This document shows positions 52,780 through 62,382 of a stretch of DNA of 64,000 nucleotides, piece by piece (positions within the stretch are counted from its first letter, which is position 1; every line of letters starts with the position of its first letter). The DNA lies in NCBI RefSeq assembly GCF_001655005.1, contig NZ_LXET01000041.1, positions 186,001 through 250,000 of the forward strand, given 5' to 3'. A program made the translations under genes and the position numbers. The notes beneath the pieces are model-generated. The model worked only from the letters and a program-made list of their open reading frames with translations. It was not told the DNA's origin and did no database searches. The stretch comes from Hafnia paralvei ATCC 29927. Its GTDB lineage: Bacteria > Pseudomonadota > Gammaproteobacteria > Enterobacterales > Enterobacteriaceae.

Positions 52780-53605
52780 TTTGCATAATCCTTAGAATGC
52801 CTGGTGCGGCGATTAAAATAGTAATAGGGAACATGATGAATAGAATTAGCGGCACACTCATTTTGGCGGATAGCTTGCCTATTTTCTCTTCCGAATTCAG
52901 TAGCTGCATGTCTCGAATATCTTTCGAAAGCTCCATCAGATTTTCATATAGCGATGTGCCATAGTGCACACTCTGCTGTAGGGTGGCACAAAACATGCGC
53001 ATTTCCGTCATATCCATCGAACGATAGAGATCCATTAATCCTTCTTCCAATCCGCTCACTTCGGCACGTTTAACGAGATGCAACATTAAATCCGCTAGAT
53101 TTTTATCGAGATCGGCTGAACGTTCAGCAATAAATTTCACCGAGCTTTCAACCGTCATGCCCGCCTGCACACACACAGCAATGAGATCGACAAAATAAGG
53201 CAACGCATCCAGCATCAACTTAATACGAGTATTAATCGCTGGATTTAGCATCATGGCTGGCAGCACCAATACAATCATAAAAATAAAAAGCATGATCATG
53301 GCTAGCGCTTTCATACTGATGGAAAAGATACCAACAATATTTAGAACCAGTAATACCCCGCCAATCACGCCGCAAATACGCGCTTTGAGAGGAAGGCTTT
53401 TTTCTAAATCATTAAGAAACGTTAGCCACTGGCTGTTACTTATAATCAACGCTCGATAATCGATTGTTGAATACTGATTCTGTTGCTTACTCTCAGCCTT
53501 AGGCGCGACAATTTCCCGCTGTTTTTTCCAATACTGCTGATGGCGTATTGCCAATAGCACCATGAAAATACCTAACAGCACCATGACTAAATATGACATC
53601 ACCAT
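52766..53605 (-). CDS. tadC: TadC, inner-membrane platform protein
   Basis: This 279-residue type II secretion F-domain protein has membrane segments near the start, at about residues 75-125 and at the C-terminus, and the conserved cytoplasmic helix region (AVCVQAGMTVESSVKF, RAEVSGLEEGLMDLY). It pairs with TadB as the platform acted on by TadA. Adjacent to tadB (1-bp overlap). Confidence 0.92.
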   Translation of the reverse strand: MVMSYLVMVLLGIFMVLLAIRHQQYWKKQREIVAPKAESKQQNQYSTIDYRALIISNSQWLTFLNDLEKSLPLKARICGVIGGVLLVLNIVGIFSISMKALAMIMLFIFMIVLVLPAMMLNPAINTRIKLMLDALPYFVDLIAVCVQAGMTVESSVKFIAERSADLDKNLADLMLHLVKRAEVSGLEEGLMDLYRSMDMTEMRMFCATLQQSVHYGTSLYENLMELSKDIRDMQLLNSEEKIGKLSAKMSVPLILFIMFPITILIAAPGILRIMQNAHF

Positions 53606-54477
53606 TAAAGTGCCCTTCTTAACAGAATCCAGATAATGATCATGCCAATCGCCTCACTGGCAATCACATAATAAAGAATGAGTCGACCTACAGGATCGTG
53701 AACGACAAAGTCAAAATTCTCAGGACTGAAATATTTCATTCCACAGAAAAACAGCAGCGGTAAAGATGCAACGATTTTGGCCGATGTCCTCGCTTCAGAG
53801 GTCATCGCCGATTTACGCCGAGCCATATTTTTGCTGTTGTTCACAATCCGCGATAACCGCCCCATTAACGTGCGTAACTGCCCACCATGCTGAAGGCTCA
53901 CCAACATCACCACGACAAAAAAATAAAACTCACGATAGCGATAGTTTTCCCACGCATCGTTGAAGACACGCTCGGGATCTTCTCCCAAATTCAAGCGGCG
54001 ATCGATGCGATGAAATGTGACGCCCAAATCGCCATCAATTCCTTCTCCGCAACGATGTAAGGCCTGATGAATACTGTTACCCGCAGAAACCGCGGCATTG
54101 ACCACGGAGAGGATTTCAGGGAAACGGTCTTCAAAATATCGGCGATGCAGGCTACGACCGATTCTCAGTTGGGCAATAAACATCACCATTAGCGTTATTG
54201 GCAGGAAAAACATCACGTCAAACTGCAGCCAATTAGCGTTAAGGAATAACAGCACTAGCAAAAGTATTAGAGCCACCATCGCGCCTTTCATTCCTTTAAG
54301 GCTTAAATCACCTAACGCATATCGCTTCCACTCCAACCATAGATTCGTCACATAATTTATGACCAGCGACGGCTTTGGATTCGCGTGACTCTTTGACGCA
54401 ATCTTGGTCAATTTTCGCCAGTTAAATAGATTAACGCAGAAGATCGCTAGACCAATAAATAGGATCAGAAAAGCCAT
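53605..54477 (-). CDS. tadB: TadB, inner-membrane platform protein
   Basis: This 290-residue T2SSF-domain protein has hydrophobic N- and C-terminal segments and the family core (RFPEILSVVNAAVSAGNSI, VVMLVSLQHGGQLRTLM). It anchors the pilus machine in the inner membrane with TadC. It starts 3 bp after the tadA stop. Confidence 0.92.
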   Translation of the reverse strand: MAFLILFIGLAIFCVNLFNWRKLTKIASKSHANPKPSLVINYVTNLWLEWKRYALGDLSLKGMKGAMVALILLLVLLFLNANWLQFDVMFFLPITLMVMFIAQLRIGRSLHRRYFEDRFPEILSVVNAAVSAGNSIHQALHRCGEGIDGDLGVTFHRIDRRLNLGEDPERVFNDAWENYRYREFYFFVVVMLVSLQHGGQLRTLMGRLSRIVNNSKNMARRKSAMTSEARTSAKIVASLPLLFFCGMKYFSPENFDFVVHDPVGRLILYYVIASEAIGMIIIWILLRRAL

Positions 54478-54480
54478 TCC

Positions 54481-55761
54481 TTACTCCATGCCGAATATGT
54501 GTTTTAGCTCATCACTAACATCAAACATCACCGCATTGCGCATGACGGTAGAACGCATTAAAAGACCATGATTAACAAACTCACCTTTAATTTTTCCATT
54601 TTCATCACGCTCTGATTGACTTTGGAAGGTAAAAATATCCTGCAAAATAACCCTATCTCCTTCAATACCCATAACCTCACTAATGTTCATTATTTTTCGA
54701 CTACCATCATTTAATCTCGATACTTGAATAATAATGTTAATTGCAGAAACGATATTTCGGCGTATCGACTCCATTGGGATATTCATCCCAGCCATCATCA
54801 CCATATTCTCCAAACGAGAAATAGCATCACGTGGATTATTTGCATGCAACGTAGACATAGATCCATCATGCCCGGTGTTCATCGCCTGCAGCATTTCGAA
54901 GGACTCTTCACCACGACACTCACCGACAATAATTCGATCTGGTCTCATCCTAAGTGAGTTAATCAGTAAGGCTCTCATGGTGATTTGACCGGTATTCTCC
55001 ACCCCGGCTAAACGCGTTTCCATTCTCAATACGTGGGGCTGCATCATCCGCAACTCTGCCGCATCCTCCATCGTAATAATACGTTCACTTGGATCGATAT
55101 ATTTTGACAGCGCATTCAGAAGCGTGGTTTTACCTGAGCCAGTTCCCCCGGAGATAATAATGTTCACTCGACAGCGGGCGGCAATAATCAGGAAATTAGC
55201 CATCTGCCCGCTCATCGCCCCCATACGAATGAGATCGGATAACTCGATGTTACTTTTTCCAAACTTACGAATAGAAATCGAGGTGCCATCAAGCGCAATA
55301 GGGGGGATTGCGACATTCAAACGGCTGCCGTCATGCAGCCGAGCATCAACCAGAGGCCGCCCTTCATCAAGGCGCCGCCCCACCTTTTGAACTAAACGTT
55401 TAGCAATATCAGTCAACTGATTATTATTAATAAAGCGGCACGTGGTCAGCTCCAACTTACCAAAACGCTCTACGTAAATACTTTTCGGCCCGTTTACCAA
55501 AATATCACTGACGGTCTCATCTTCTAGCAGAGGCCTTAATGGGCCGTAGCCCAAAATTTCATCAGCCATCATTTCAGCAAAAGCATTCTGAGTTTGGGAG
55601 CTCAAATAGATATTTTGCTGCTCCGCTACGCCCTCCAGCACACGATTCATTTCCGCGAGTAGCTGAACACGATCCTCAACCAAGGCTTCGATAGTATTGA
55701 TTTCGATATTTTGTAAAACGCCTTCACGTAGCACTTCTTGAATTTCAATACTGATATCCAT
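54481..55761 (-). CDS. tadA: TadA/CpaF, pilus secretion ATPase
   Basis: This 426-residue VirB11/GspE-type ATPase has Walker A SGGTGSGKTTLLN, the His box STLHANNPRDA, and an Asp box in RIITMEDAAEL. It drives Flp pilus assembly and possibly retraction. It is the signature gene of tad loci. Adjacent to tadZ by 1-bp overlap. Confidence 0.96.
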   Translation of the reverse strand: MDISIEIQEVLREGVLQNIEINTIEALVEDRVQLLAEMNRVLEGVAEQQNIYLSSQTQNAFAEMMADEILGYGPLRPLLEDETVSDILVNGPKSIYVERFGKLELTTCRFINNNQLTDIAKRLVQKVGRRLDEGRPLVDARLHDGSRLNVAIPPIALDGTSISIRKFGKSNIELSDLIRMGAMSGQMANFLIIAARCRVNIIISGGTGSGKTTLLNALSKYIDPSERIITMEDAAELRMMQPHVLRMETRLAGVENTGQITMRALLINSLRMRPDRIIVGECRGEESFEMLQAMNTGHDGSMSTLHANNPRDAISRLENMVMMAGMNIPMESIRRNIVSAINIIIQVSRLNDGSRKIMNISEVMGIEGDRVILQDIFTFQSQSERDENGKIKGEFVNHGLLMRSTVMRNAVMFDVSDELKHIFGME

Positions 55762-56873
55762 TATACCTCCTGACGTTTCTTCAACAGGCGATTAATCAAC
55801 GAGCCCTTATTACCTGATGTTCCGCCAAGAATTAAGCGGGTTAAACGATCGATAGGGGCCGCTTTGCGGCTAAACCCCGCTAAACGCGTGACACCGTCTT
55901 TTTGTTTGTTATAAGGAAAATGCACGTCCAGCGGACGCCCCAACAACGACTGAATATCTTCCATGCTCAGCATATTCATGGTGAATGGCCTGCTGTCATT
56001 CAGGCAGATAAACAATCTACGTGGGGCAAGCTGGGAGCGATTTAATGAATCAATGACCTCAATCATGCCACGAGCCACACGTACAGATGCCATGGAGCGA
56101 TCCATCACTAAAACCAGACAGGATGAGCTTTCAACTAATTGCCGTAGCGTCTCTTTATTTGCCGTATTTATCGCTTCTTCAAACAATACAAAGTTATATT
56201 TCTGAAAACTGTCCTGCGAGAGATCGGGATAAAACGCGCTACTACTACTCATCAGATCGAGGTTTTTTTGCCCCGCAACAATCTCCTGCACCATTTTCTT
56301 GCCTGTCAGTAAATCAAGATCGCGAGACCCGGCTGCGCCTTGCACAAATAAGGATGGCATGTCCCGTAACTGAACAATATTGCTGATGGTTTGGTAAGCA
56401 ATGGAACTATTTCCCACCCCGCCTTTACAGCCCAAAATGCTAATACTGACTGCCCAGCGAGTGGCTTTAAGATTGGTTCCTGAAATCGCTGCCTGCACAA
56501 ATAACTCACGCTGAGAGTTCAAATTAAAATATTGAATACCCTGGCGTAAAAAGGCCTGCGCTAGCATGATAGAATCACTATCGCCCACGACACAGCACCA
56601 TACCCCTCGTGGAACCATCGCTAAAATCGTAGGTACAATATCTTCAATATATTCCTGATGGCCTATATCAATGACGATGCCATAGTCTTTTTCAGAAATA
56701 GTCAGCGTCTTTGTCGCATGTAAATCTTGCAAAACGCTTTCTACCTGATTAAAACCCGCCAGTCTTATCAGTTGGCTCAATTCCTCATTGATGATCTTAC
56801 GTGAAGATAAAACATAAAAAGCCTTCTCATTGAGAGATGACTTCACATCACCCTTTTGCGGGAATAACAGCAT
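55761..56873 (-). CDS. tadZ: TadZ/CpaE, ParA-like localisation protein
   Basis: This 370-residue protein has an N-terminal receiver-like part (about residues 1-135) and a ParA/MinD-type domain (about 140-350). The deviant Walker A reads LGCKGGVGNSSIAY: the usual second Lys (GKS/T) is Asn, so ATP handling is altered, as in other TadZ proteins. It places the pilus machine in the cell. Between the rcpB-like gene and tadA. Confidence 0.88.
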   Translation of the reverse strand: MLLFPQKGDVKSSLNEKAFYVLSSRKIINEELSQLIRLAGFNQVESVLQDLHATKTLTISEKDYGIVIDIGHQEYIEDIVPTILAMVPRGVWCCVVGDSDSIMLAQAFLRQGIQYFNLNSQRELFVQAAISGTNLKATRWAVSISILGCKGGVGNSSIAYQTISNIVQLRDMPSLFVQGAAGSRDLDLLTGKKMVQEIVAGQKNLDLMSSSSAFYPDLSQDSFQKYNFVLFEEAINTANKETLRQLVESSSCLVLVMDRSMASVRVARGMIEVIDSLNRSQLAPRRLFICLNDSRPFTMNMLSMEDIQSLLGRPLDVHFPYNKQKDGVTRLAGFSRKAAPIDRLTRLILGGTSGNKGSLINRLLKKRQEV

Positions 56874-56885
56874 GCTTGCTCGTCC

Positions 56886-57389
56886 TCAGAAATAATATTT
56901 ATATGGACTAACTAATGAAGAACCGAGATTATTATTCAGTGCGCATCCAGTATCGTCATAAAGACTAAATTTATAATTCTGCGCCAAATAGCGACACTCG
57001 GGTAATTGCAGCACTATTTTCTGGACATGAGCCTGAATACCCGACGCTTGCTGTGTTCTATAACCACCGCCGGTATACGCTAGTGTGATACGTTCAGGTA
57101 CAATACCCTTGGCAATTAACTCATGCCTTATCTGTTTAGCTGTTGCTGAAAAATTATCATCGAACCATTCAAGACGAATGTAGCCATTGAATCCGCCGCT
57201 GGCCTGACTCAATATTTTTCCGATACCAATCTCTTTTGAAATTTGATCGCTTGAGGCAATCTCAATGATCTGTTCTGTTATTTGCGGAGAACCCTGTTTA
57301 TCCAACTGGCTTGCCAAGCTTTGGGATGTGGTTAGCAGCAGCGATACAACGAACAGTGGCGTAATGAACCGGTGTTTTGAGAGCATCAT
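56886..57389 (-). CDS. rcpB: CpaD/RcpB-like periplasmic pilus protein
   Basis: This 167-residue secreted protein has a signal peptide of about 26 residues ending SLAS. The C-terminal part (PECRYLAQNY ... DTGCALNNNLGSSL) matches the C-x-G-C-A-x-x-x-N-L pattern of CpaD-family pilus proteins. The middle (IRHELIAKGIVPERITLAYT) fits the OmpA-like region of that family. Likely a periplasmic partner of the RcpA secretin. Overlaps rcpA by 4 bp. Confidence 0.75.
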   Translation of the reverse strand: MMLSKHRFITPLFVVSLLLTTSQSLASQLDKQGSPQITEQIIEIASSDQISKEIGIGKILSQASGGFNGYIRLEWFDDNFSATAKQIRHELIAKGIVPERITLAYTGGGYRTQQASGIQAHVQKIVLQLPECRYLAQNYKFSLYDDTGCALNNNLGSSLVSPYKYYF

Positions 57390-58789
57390 TTAATAAATCC
57401 TCCCTGTTCTACAAATTCCTGTGCCAGTTTTCTATCACGCAAATTGCTGATGGCATCAAAATTTAAAAAGCGGCTCAGCGTAGACGTTCGTTGAAAATCA
57501 GGCATGACAATGTCGCGCATGGTGACGGGCTTAACCAGATTCACTGTCGCCACTACCACCAATTCACCGCGTGAACGCTCCGTTTTAGCATTTCTAAATA
57601 ACGCCCCAAGGATAGGGACATCGCCAATGAACGGCAGACGAGAAAGCTCTTCGCGCTCGTTATTACTAATCAGTCCACCTAAGAGAAAACTTTCACCATC
57701 AGCCAACTCAACGGTGGTTTTTGCTCGTCGAGTCTGGAAGGCTGGGAATGAATCGCCCGCATTAGTGCTATAGGTACTATCGACATTGCTGACCTCTTCG
57801 CCCAAAGTAACGCGTATCCGCTTGTTGCTGCTGACTTTAGCGCCTACATTCAGTTTGATCCCAAAGTCCTTGTACTGAACGTTAGAGCCGTTTGCTGAGC
57901 TTGTAACCACAGGGACTTCGCCGCCGACCAAAAATTCTGCAGATTCACCCGATAGCACCGACAAATTCGGTTCTGCCAATACGCGCGCTACCGAATCATT
58001 GCTGATGGCATGTACCAATGAACTGAGCGTATCAGCGTTAAATTTCACAAAGCGGAAAGTACCTGGTGTGATATTCCCGCCACTCCCGCTAATAGTGCCC
58101 CAATCAATTCCTACGTTATCGCTGAAAGTTTTCGTTACCTCAACAACAGAGAGTTTCACGTTAACCTGATTTGTCATCGGCAGCTTTAGCTGGTTGATGA
58201 CCTCTTGATAGACGACTTCATCCAACCAAGAATTACTATTCTCACCGTTTCCGCCACTCCCTCCATTCGTGTTGGCCACCTCTTTCTTATTGGTGGTGCG
58301 CGTCGCCCCAACACCCTCACCAACAATCTGATAAACACGATCGCGGTCTTCTTCAGTCGCGACACTGCCGCTGAGGATATAAGTCTTCCCCATTTTCTGC
58401 AGGGTGATCTGACTGTCTGGCACTAAGCTAGACACCTTTTTTTGCAACGAACTTAAAATGGGATCAACGACAAGCGTCGTTTTTACTAGCTGATCGCCAT
58501 TCTTGTCGAATGCAATAAGATCGGTCTTGCCTTCACTCTTGGCATACACCATCACCCCGCGCTCACCGATAATTTCATAATCGGCAACCTTGGGAGCAGA
58601 AATGAAAATAGTATCAATATTTCCATTCACTTGAATAACCTGAGATTCACCCGCATCCATATAAAGCTCCTGAGCGCGGGTATGCACAGAAAAAAACAAT
58701 CCAGCAATACTAATCAACCACAACGCTCCGATGCCGGCACGCCCTGTTTTACTATGTGTTTTTCGCTGCTCCGTTAAGCTAAAACTCAC
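57386..58789 (-). CDS. rcpA: RcpA/CpaC, outer-membrane secretin
   Basis: This 467-residue protein has a signal sequence within the first 40 residues, an N-terminal pilus-secretin domain (IQVNGNIDTIFISAPKVADY), a BON-like part (GSVATEEDRDRVYQIVGE), and a C-terminal secretin domain (about 250-430; EPNLSVLSGESAEFLVGGEVPV, part of which is given). It forms the gated ring that Flp pili pass through. Overlaps rcpC by 4 bp. Confidence 0.94.
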   Translation of the reverse strand: MSFSLTEQRKTHSKTGRAGIGALWLISIAGLFFSVHTRAQELYMDAGESQVIQVNGNIDTIFISAPKVADYEIIGERGVMVYAKSEGKTDLIAFDKNGDQLVKTTLVVDPILSSLQKKVSSLVPDSQITLQKMGKTYILSGSVATEEDRDRVYQIVGEGVGATRTTNKKEVANTNGGSGGNGENSNSWLDEVVYQEVINQLKLPMTNQVNVKLSVVEVTKTFSDNVGIDWGTISGSGGNITPGTFRFVKFNADTLSSLVHAISNDSVARVLAEPNLSVLSGESAEFLVGGEVPVVTSSANGSNVQYKDFGIKLNVGAKVSSNKRIRVTLGEEVSNVDSTYSTNAGDSFPAFQTRRAKTTVELADGESFLLGGLISNNEREELSRLPFIGDVPILGALFRNAKTERSRGELVVVATVNLVKPVTMRDIVMPDFQRTSTLSRFLNFDAISNLRDRKLAQEFVEQGGFIK

Positions 58790-59607
58790 TCTCCACCTCT
58801 CAACTCTTTAACTGAATTAAACTGGGGTAAAACCTCATCCATTCGTATTTTCTGGTTACTCTCATCCTCATATTCGTCAAATGGGAATAACAACAATTCA
58901 CCGGCTTTCTCAACCACCTTAAGTTCAGCAAGTTGCTGGCTATCCAGTCTCAATACGATCGTTCCCACAAAATCCTCATTGCTGTAGGATTTCGTTTTCT
59001 CTTTAGGGATCTTTTTAATATCAACAATAGATAGCGGCCCCATCACTCGGCTAATCGCATATCGTTTCATATTGGCATCAGGAATATTGCTCCCTTCCGT
59101 TACCAGCCCAACGCTATTTTTTTTACTTTTATCAACCTCAATCAAACGAAGATAAAGAGAAACCTCATCGCCAATTGATAGCGATGATAGAAGATAATCA
59201 TCTTCTGGCTTGACCTTATAAGAATAAGGAGTCTCATTGCTTCTCAATGAATGAGCAGCAAATGTCGAGCTACTTGGCGACTCAACCATATGAGGTAAAA
59301 TAAAGCTGCCATTGGAAATATTGTGCCTAACTAAGTATCCCTGAAGATCTCCGTTATCTAATGAGGAAATATCACGACGATCTTTTATATCTTGGGCAAC
59401 CTCAATAGAGGTTAGTGTGTAATCATCACGCTTTAAGATGTCATAAGGTTTTAGTTCTCTCACTGCCTTAGCAACCGTAATCGTGTTTACGGCAGTAATG
59501 GCATCTTGCTTAACCTCATTCTCCGGTGTTTTCTTTTGAACAAAAATACCAGCAATACCGACGGCAATAACAATAATTGAAAGAAAAAAAAGCATTCGAT
59601 GATTCAT
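58786..59607 (-). CDS. rcpC: RcpC/CpaB, pilus assembly protein with SAF domain
   Basis: This 273-residue protein has an N-terminal membrane anchor (FFLSIIVIAVGIAGIFV), a SAF-like domain at about residues 40-110 (TVAKAVRELKPYDILKRDD, LVRHNISNGSFIL), and a beta-rich C-terminal part (LLSSLSIGDEVSLYLRL). CpaB proteins gate or align the secretin with the periplasmic parts. Between tadV and rcpA. Confidence 0.9.
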   Translation of the reverse strand: MNHRMLFFLSIIVIAVGIAGIFVQKKTPENEVKQDAITAVNTITVAKAVRELKPYDILKRDDYTLTSIEVAQDIKDRRDISSLDNGDLQGYLVRHNISNGSFILPHMVESPSSSTFAAHSLRSNETPYSYKVKPEDDYLLSSLSIGDEVSLYLRLIEVDKSKKNSVGLVTEGSNIPDANMKRYAISRVMGPLSIVDIKKIPKEKTKSYSNEDFVGTIVLRLDSQQLAELKVVEKAGELLLFPFDEYEDESNQKIRMDEVLPQFNSVKELRGGE

Positions 59608-59626
59608 TGAGATGTCCTAAGTTATA

Positions 59627-60103
59627 TTAATAAAACAAAGATGGCAGCGGATACACAAAAATAAATGCTAAAGAAATGGCAACACCATAGGGAACGCCGT
59701 GACTACGCAGATTATTACGAAAAAAAACAAGACCAAAGATAGCAATAGCGCCACCCAGAAAAGCAGTCAAAAAAAGAAAGTCGTAAAATAGCGCGCCTTG
59801 AAATGCTAGGGCTAATATGGCAACCAGCTTAGCATCGCCTCCTCCCCATAAGCGTGCAACAAAAAGCAGGAAACCTCCCATCAGGGTCAGAATGGCAAAC
59901 GTGACGTTGGGCCATTGCTGTTGCAGAAAAATAAGTGGGATTAAAGAAACGAACAACAATAGCAGACTAGAATGAGTGATTTTTCTAAAGAAAATGTCCT
60001 GCCACATGATAAAAACCAGAATTATACATGTGACAATAAAATTAATTTTAATCATCAAAGTCATATCTTTGCTCGTTAAATTTATTATGGGTACTAGCGA
60101 CAA
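59627..60103 (-). CDS. tadV: TadV, prepilin peptidase
   Basis: This 158-residue A24-type aspartic peptidase has several membrane helices. The catalytic Asp pair is in MWQDIFFRKI and GGGDAKL. It cleaves Flp1 and the TadE/F pseudopilins. The first ATG may be too far upstream; starts at the in-frame ATGs 13 or 16 codons later are possible, but no clear ribosome-binding site decides. Confidence 0.9.
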   Translation of the reverse strand: MSLVPIINLTSKDMTLMIKINFIVTCIILVFIMWQDIFFRKITHSSLLLLFVSLIPLIFLQQQWPNVTFAILTLMGGFLLFVARLWGGGDAKLVAILALAFQGALFYDFLFLTAFLGGAIAIFGLVFFRNNLRSHGVPYGVAISLAFIFVYPLPSLFY

Positions 60104-60189
60104 AAATGCAGCAAGAATATCATCCGTGATGTTCTTGCTGCTAAACAGAGAGTCTTATAAAAAACGCGTTCTAACTGACTATAACAGCC

Positions 60190-60426
60190 TTAAGGCGCGG
60201 TTTTACTGATAGTAACGCTTTGGATTGCTTCAGCAATTTTGTCAAATGCCTCTTTCAGTGCTCCCAAGAAACCAGAATTCTGGTCACCCAAAATGAATGC
60301 CAACAGAGTCGCCATGGCTACGCCAATTAATGCATATTCAATCGCGGTAACACCGCGTTGGTCTTTACCAAACTCATGAAAGCGAACATGAGCAGCCACA
60401 TAACATTTAGTTAAAAAGTTATTCAT
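60190..60426 (-). CDS. flp: Flp pilin
   Basis: I start at ATG 60426 (MNNFLTKC) with AAGGA upstream, giving 78 residues; a start nine codons earlier is less likely. The Flp signature is clear: the cleavage site G-VTAIEYALIG, with Glu at +5 and Tyr at +6, followed by a hydrophobic helix. It is the structural subunit of the Tad pilus. First gene of the locus and well separated from tadV, as expected for a highly expressed pilin. Confidence 0.94.
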   Translation of the reverse strand: MNNFLTKCYVAAHVRFHEFGKDQRGVTAIEYALIGVAMATLLAFILGDQNSGFLGALKEAFDKIAEAIQSVTISKTAP

Positions 60427-60601
60427 TATTTTTCCTTGTGAATGGATATCCATCCGTTGTGATGGACATATTAATTACTATCTTACTTAGCCGATTCCCC
60501 AAAGGTTACGACCCAGCCATTAGATAATATTCCATCTTTATAGTCCTCATTGAGGTCACATTTGTTTTTATAATTTGTTAATGATAAAAAACATAGGCCA
60601 A

Positions 60602-61192
60602 TCACTTAGCCAAAAAGAAAATAACAATCACGATCAGCGTTGATATCCAGCACACCGCAAGCAGCGCCAATACAGAGATAAAAATATTCCAGCGGCGTGA
60701 GTGATACCACTCATTGCCTGTTCCAGAAGACTCAGAATGGGTCTGATAACCCACGCTGTCCAAAGGTGATATCAGCTCCTCGGTAAAACCTGCTGATGTC
60801 GCTAGTGGCATCACATTAATTCGACTTTCTGTGGCAAGGTCAGGTATCGACTTATTTTCACGTAGCACGCTCCCCATGTATTTTACGCCTTTCCTCGGAA
60901 TCGTTTTTATCAACGAACTTGAAAGCCCTATCTGGTCAAAGGACTTTCTCAGCATATAGATTTGACCATAATAACTGCTATCGCTTACAGATCCCCGTTG
61001 CTCATGCCAAACCTGATTGATAATGTTTTGTTTATCCGTTTCTCCTTCTAGCAAAAGAAGTAAAAATCGATAACTATTTTCAGGCAGGTTAATGACTGTT
61101 CCAAAATCATTTATGAGGCAACGTTTCTCAGGCTCAAACCGGATACCATCCCCAAGGATGAATATCGAATCATCCTTACTTACATCATTCAT
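60602..61192 (-). CDS. ToxR/CadC-like membrane-bound transcriptional regulator
   Basis: This 196-residue protein has an N-terminal winged-helix OmpR-type DNA-binding domain at about residues 10-110 (NLPENSYRFLLLLLEGE, YYGQIYMLRKSFDQIG, LIKTIPRKGVKYMG). A linker follows, then one C-terminal membrane helix (ISVLALLAVCWISTLIVIVIFF), with almost no periplasmic part. It lies just upstream of flp on the same strand and is the likely tad/flp regulator. Confidence 0.85.
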   Translation of the reverse strand: MNDVSKDDSIFILGDGIRFEPEKRCLINDFGTVINLPENSYRFLLLLLEGETDKQNIINQVWHEQRGSVSDSSYYGQIYMLRKSFDQIGLSSSLIKTIPRKGVKYMGSVLRENKSIPDLATESRINVMPLATSAGFTEELISPLDSVGYQTHSESSGTGNEWYHSRRWNIFISVLALLAVCWISTLIVIVIFFLAK

Positions 61193-61790
61193 TAGTCGTA
61201 AGCTCCAGTGTGACTTTAATCTTCACCATTATTAGCCTTTACTGTCAAAAATAGAATCTCAATATTCTCAGCGATCTTATTGGATGTCGTAATTAAGGGC
61301 GAAGTATACAAGAGAGATATTGGCTAAGAAACCCCACAAACCTCATTTAATCTCATTCATGGAAAATAAGAATAATATACTGAAACATACACTAATATAT
61401 CTTTTAATAAAGAATGTAAGATCGCGAGCTGAATAAAAGAAGAATTAATCATTATCCTAAAGAGATCATCCCCATCAATAAGCCATGCTTGATAAAAAAT
61501 ATAATCACTATAAATTCAGATATATCGTGTGAATTTAAATAACTCAAGCCAGTAGAATATGATTTGACTCGCTATCTTAAGATAATATCCAATCAGTTTA
61601 TCAACTCTGATAATAAGAAAAAACTTAATCCACTGAGAACAATCGTTGATTAGTAAGAGTTATTGAAAGTAATCAACATAGGTATGTAGGTATGAGAAGT
61701 TTTCGCTAAGGATCATGCACAGATGAGTGTATTGCACGTCGTGGCTTTATGGAAAACCCATGAATGTTAGGGCTGCCGTGAAAGCAAAAA

Positions 61791-61821
61791 AAAAGCTGCA
61801 AACTTAAAGTTTGCAGCTTTT
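61791..61821 (-). terminator. Strong palindromic terminator
   Basis: Arms AAAAGCTGCAAACTT and AAGTTTGCAGCTTTT are perfect with a 1-nt centre. On the minus strand a run of nine or more T follows, a classic intrinsic terminator for transcripts of the small regulator genes upstream. Confidence 0.85.
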
Positions 61822-61903
61822 ACACCTGTTAGATTTGTTTTTAGATAACGCTGCGATGATATCGCAAGCAATAATGCAGCCCACATAGGTGAGCTAGCAC
61901 TCC

Positions 61904-61946
61904 TGAGATAACCACGCTATAGCAAAATTCGCTAGTTGTTATCTCA
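61904..61946. repeat. Inverted repeat downstream of the PapI-like gene
   Basis: TGAGATAAC at 61904-61912 and GTTATCTCA at 61938-61946 form a 9-bp stem with a 25-nt loop. It could be a terminator-like hairpin or a regulator site; the sequence does not decide. Confidence 0.4.
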
Positions 61947-61975
61947 TTTTGTATAGAAGGGGTTGCGGGAAAATC

Positions 61976-62257
61976 TCAATGTTCAGATTCCTCCTTCACA
62001 TACCAACGTAGAGAGTTAAGAAGTGATTTAGGTGATTTGATCACTTTCCCCTCCTCTACTAACTGTAAAAGAATGGCACGAGTAGTATAAATACTCACAC
62101 CACAGCTATCAGATAGCTCCCTCGTTTTTGGCCAATGCTCTGGTTCGGGTAGATAACCTTTTCCTCCTTGAACTGATGCTCTATTTTTGCAAAGGCGATG
62201 CAGAGTTTTCAAAATTTCCTGCTTTTTTAGCTGGCGTGGTAACTTCTCGCTTCTCAT
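61976..62257 (-). CDS. PapI/FaeA-like small winged-helix regulator
   Basis: I start at ATG 62257 (MRSEKLPRQ) because GGGAGGT lies just upstream; an ATG four codons earlier is inside that site. The 93-residue basic protein has a winged-helix segment (PKTRELSDSCGVSIYTTRAI, LLQLVEEGKVIKSP) like the PapI/FaeA fimbrial regulators. No fimbrial genes adjoin it directly, but the tad locus and its regulator lie just beyond. Targets unknown. Confidence 0.72.
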   Translation of the reverse strand: MRSEKLPRQLKKQEILKTLHRLCKNRASVQGGKGYLPEPEHWPKTRELSDSCGVSIYTTRAILLQLVEEGKVIKSPKSLLNSLRWYVKEESEH

Positions 62258-62382
62258 AGTACCTCCCATTAGGTGAATCCATGACTAAAATACCGGCTGA
62301 CGGTATTCCTTACATGGCATTGCTGTGGCATAAAAACACAAATCGTCTGACTCTTTTTAATTTATGTGGTTTGGAGCGCGTG

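Larger units (their letters stand above)
61193..61975. other. Long intergenic region, AT-rich
   Basis: This 783-bp region has no supported gene. It contains the control region of the ToxR-like gene on the minus strand, a strong palindromic terminator at 61791-61821, and an inverted repeat TGAGATAAC / GTTATCTCA at 61904-61912 and 61938-61946 just beyond the PapI-like gene. A repeated GGTATG lies near 61680-61700. Confidence 0.5.
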
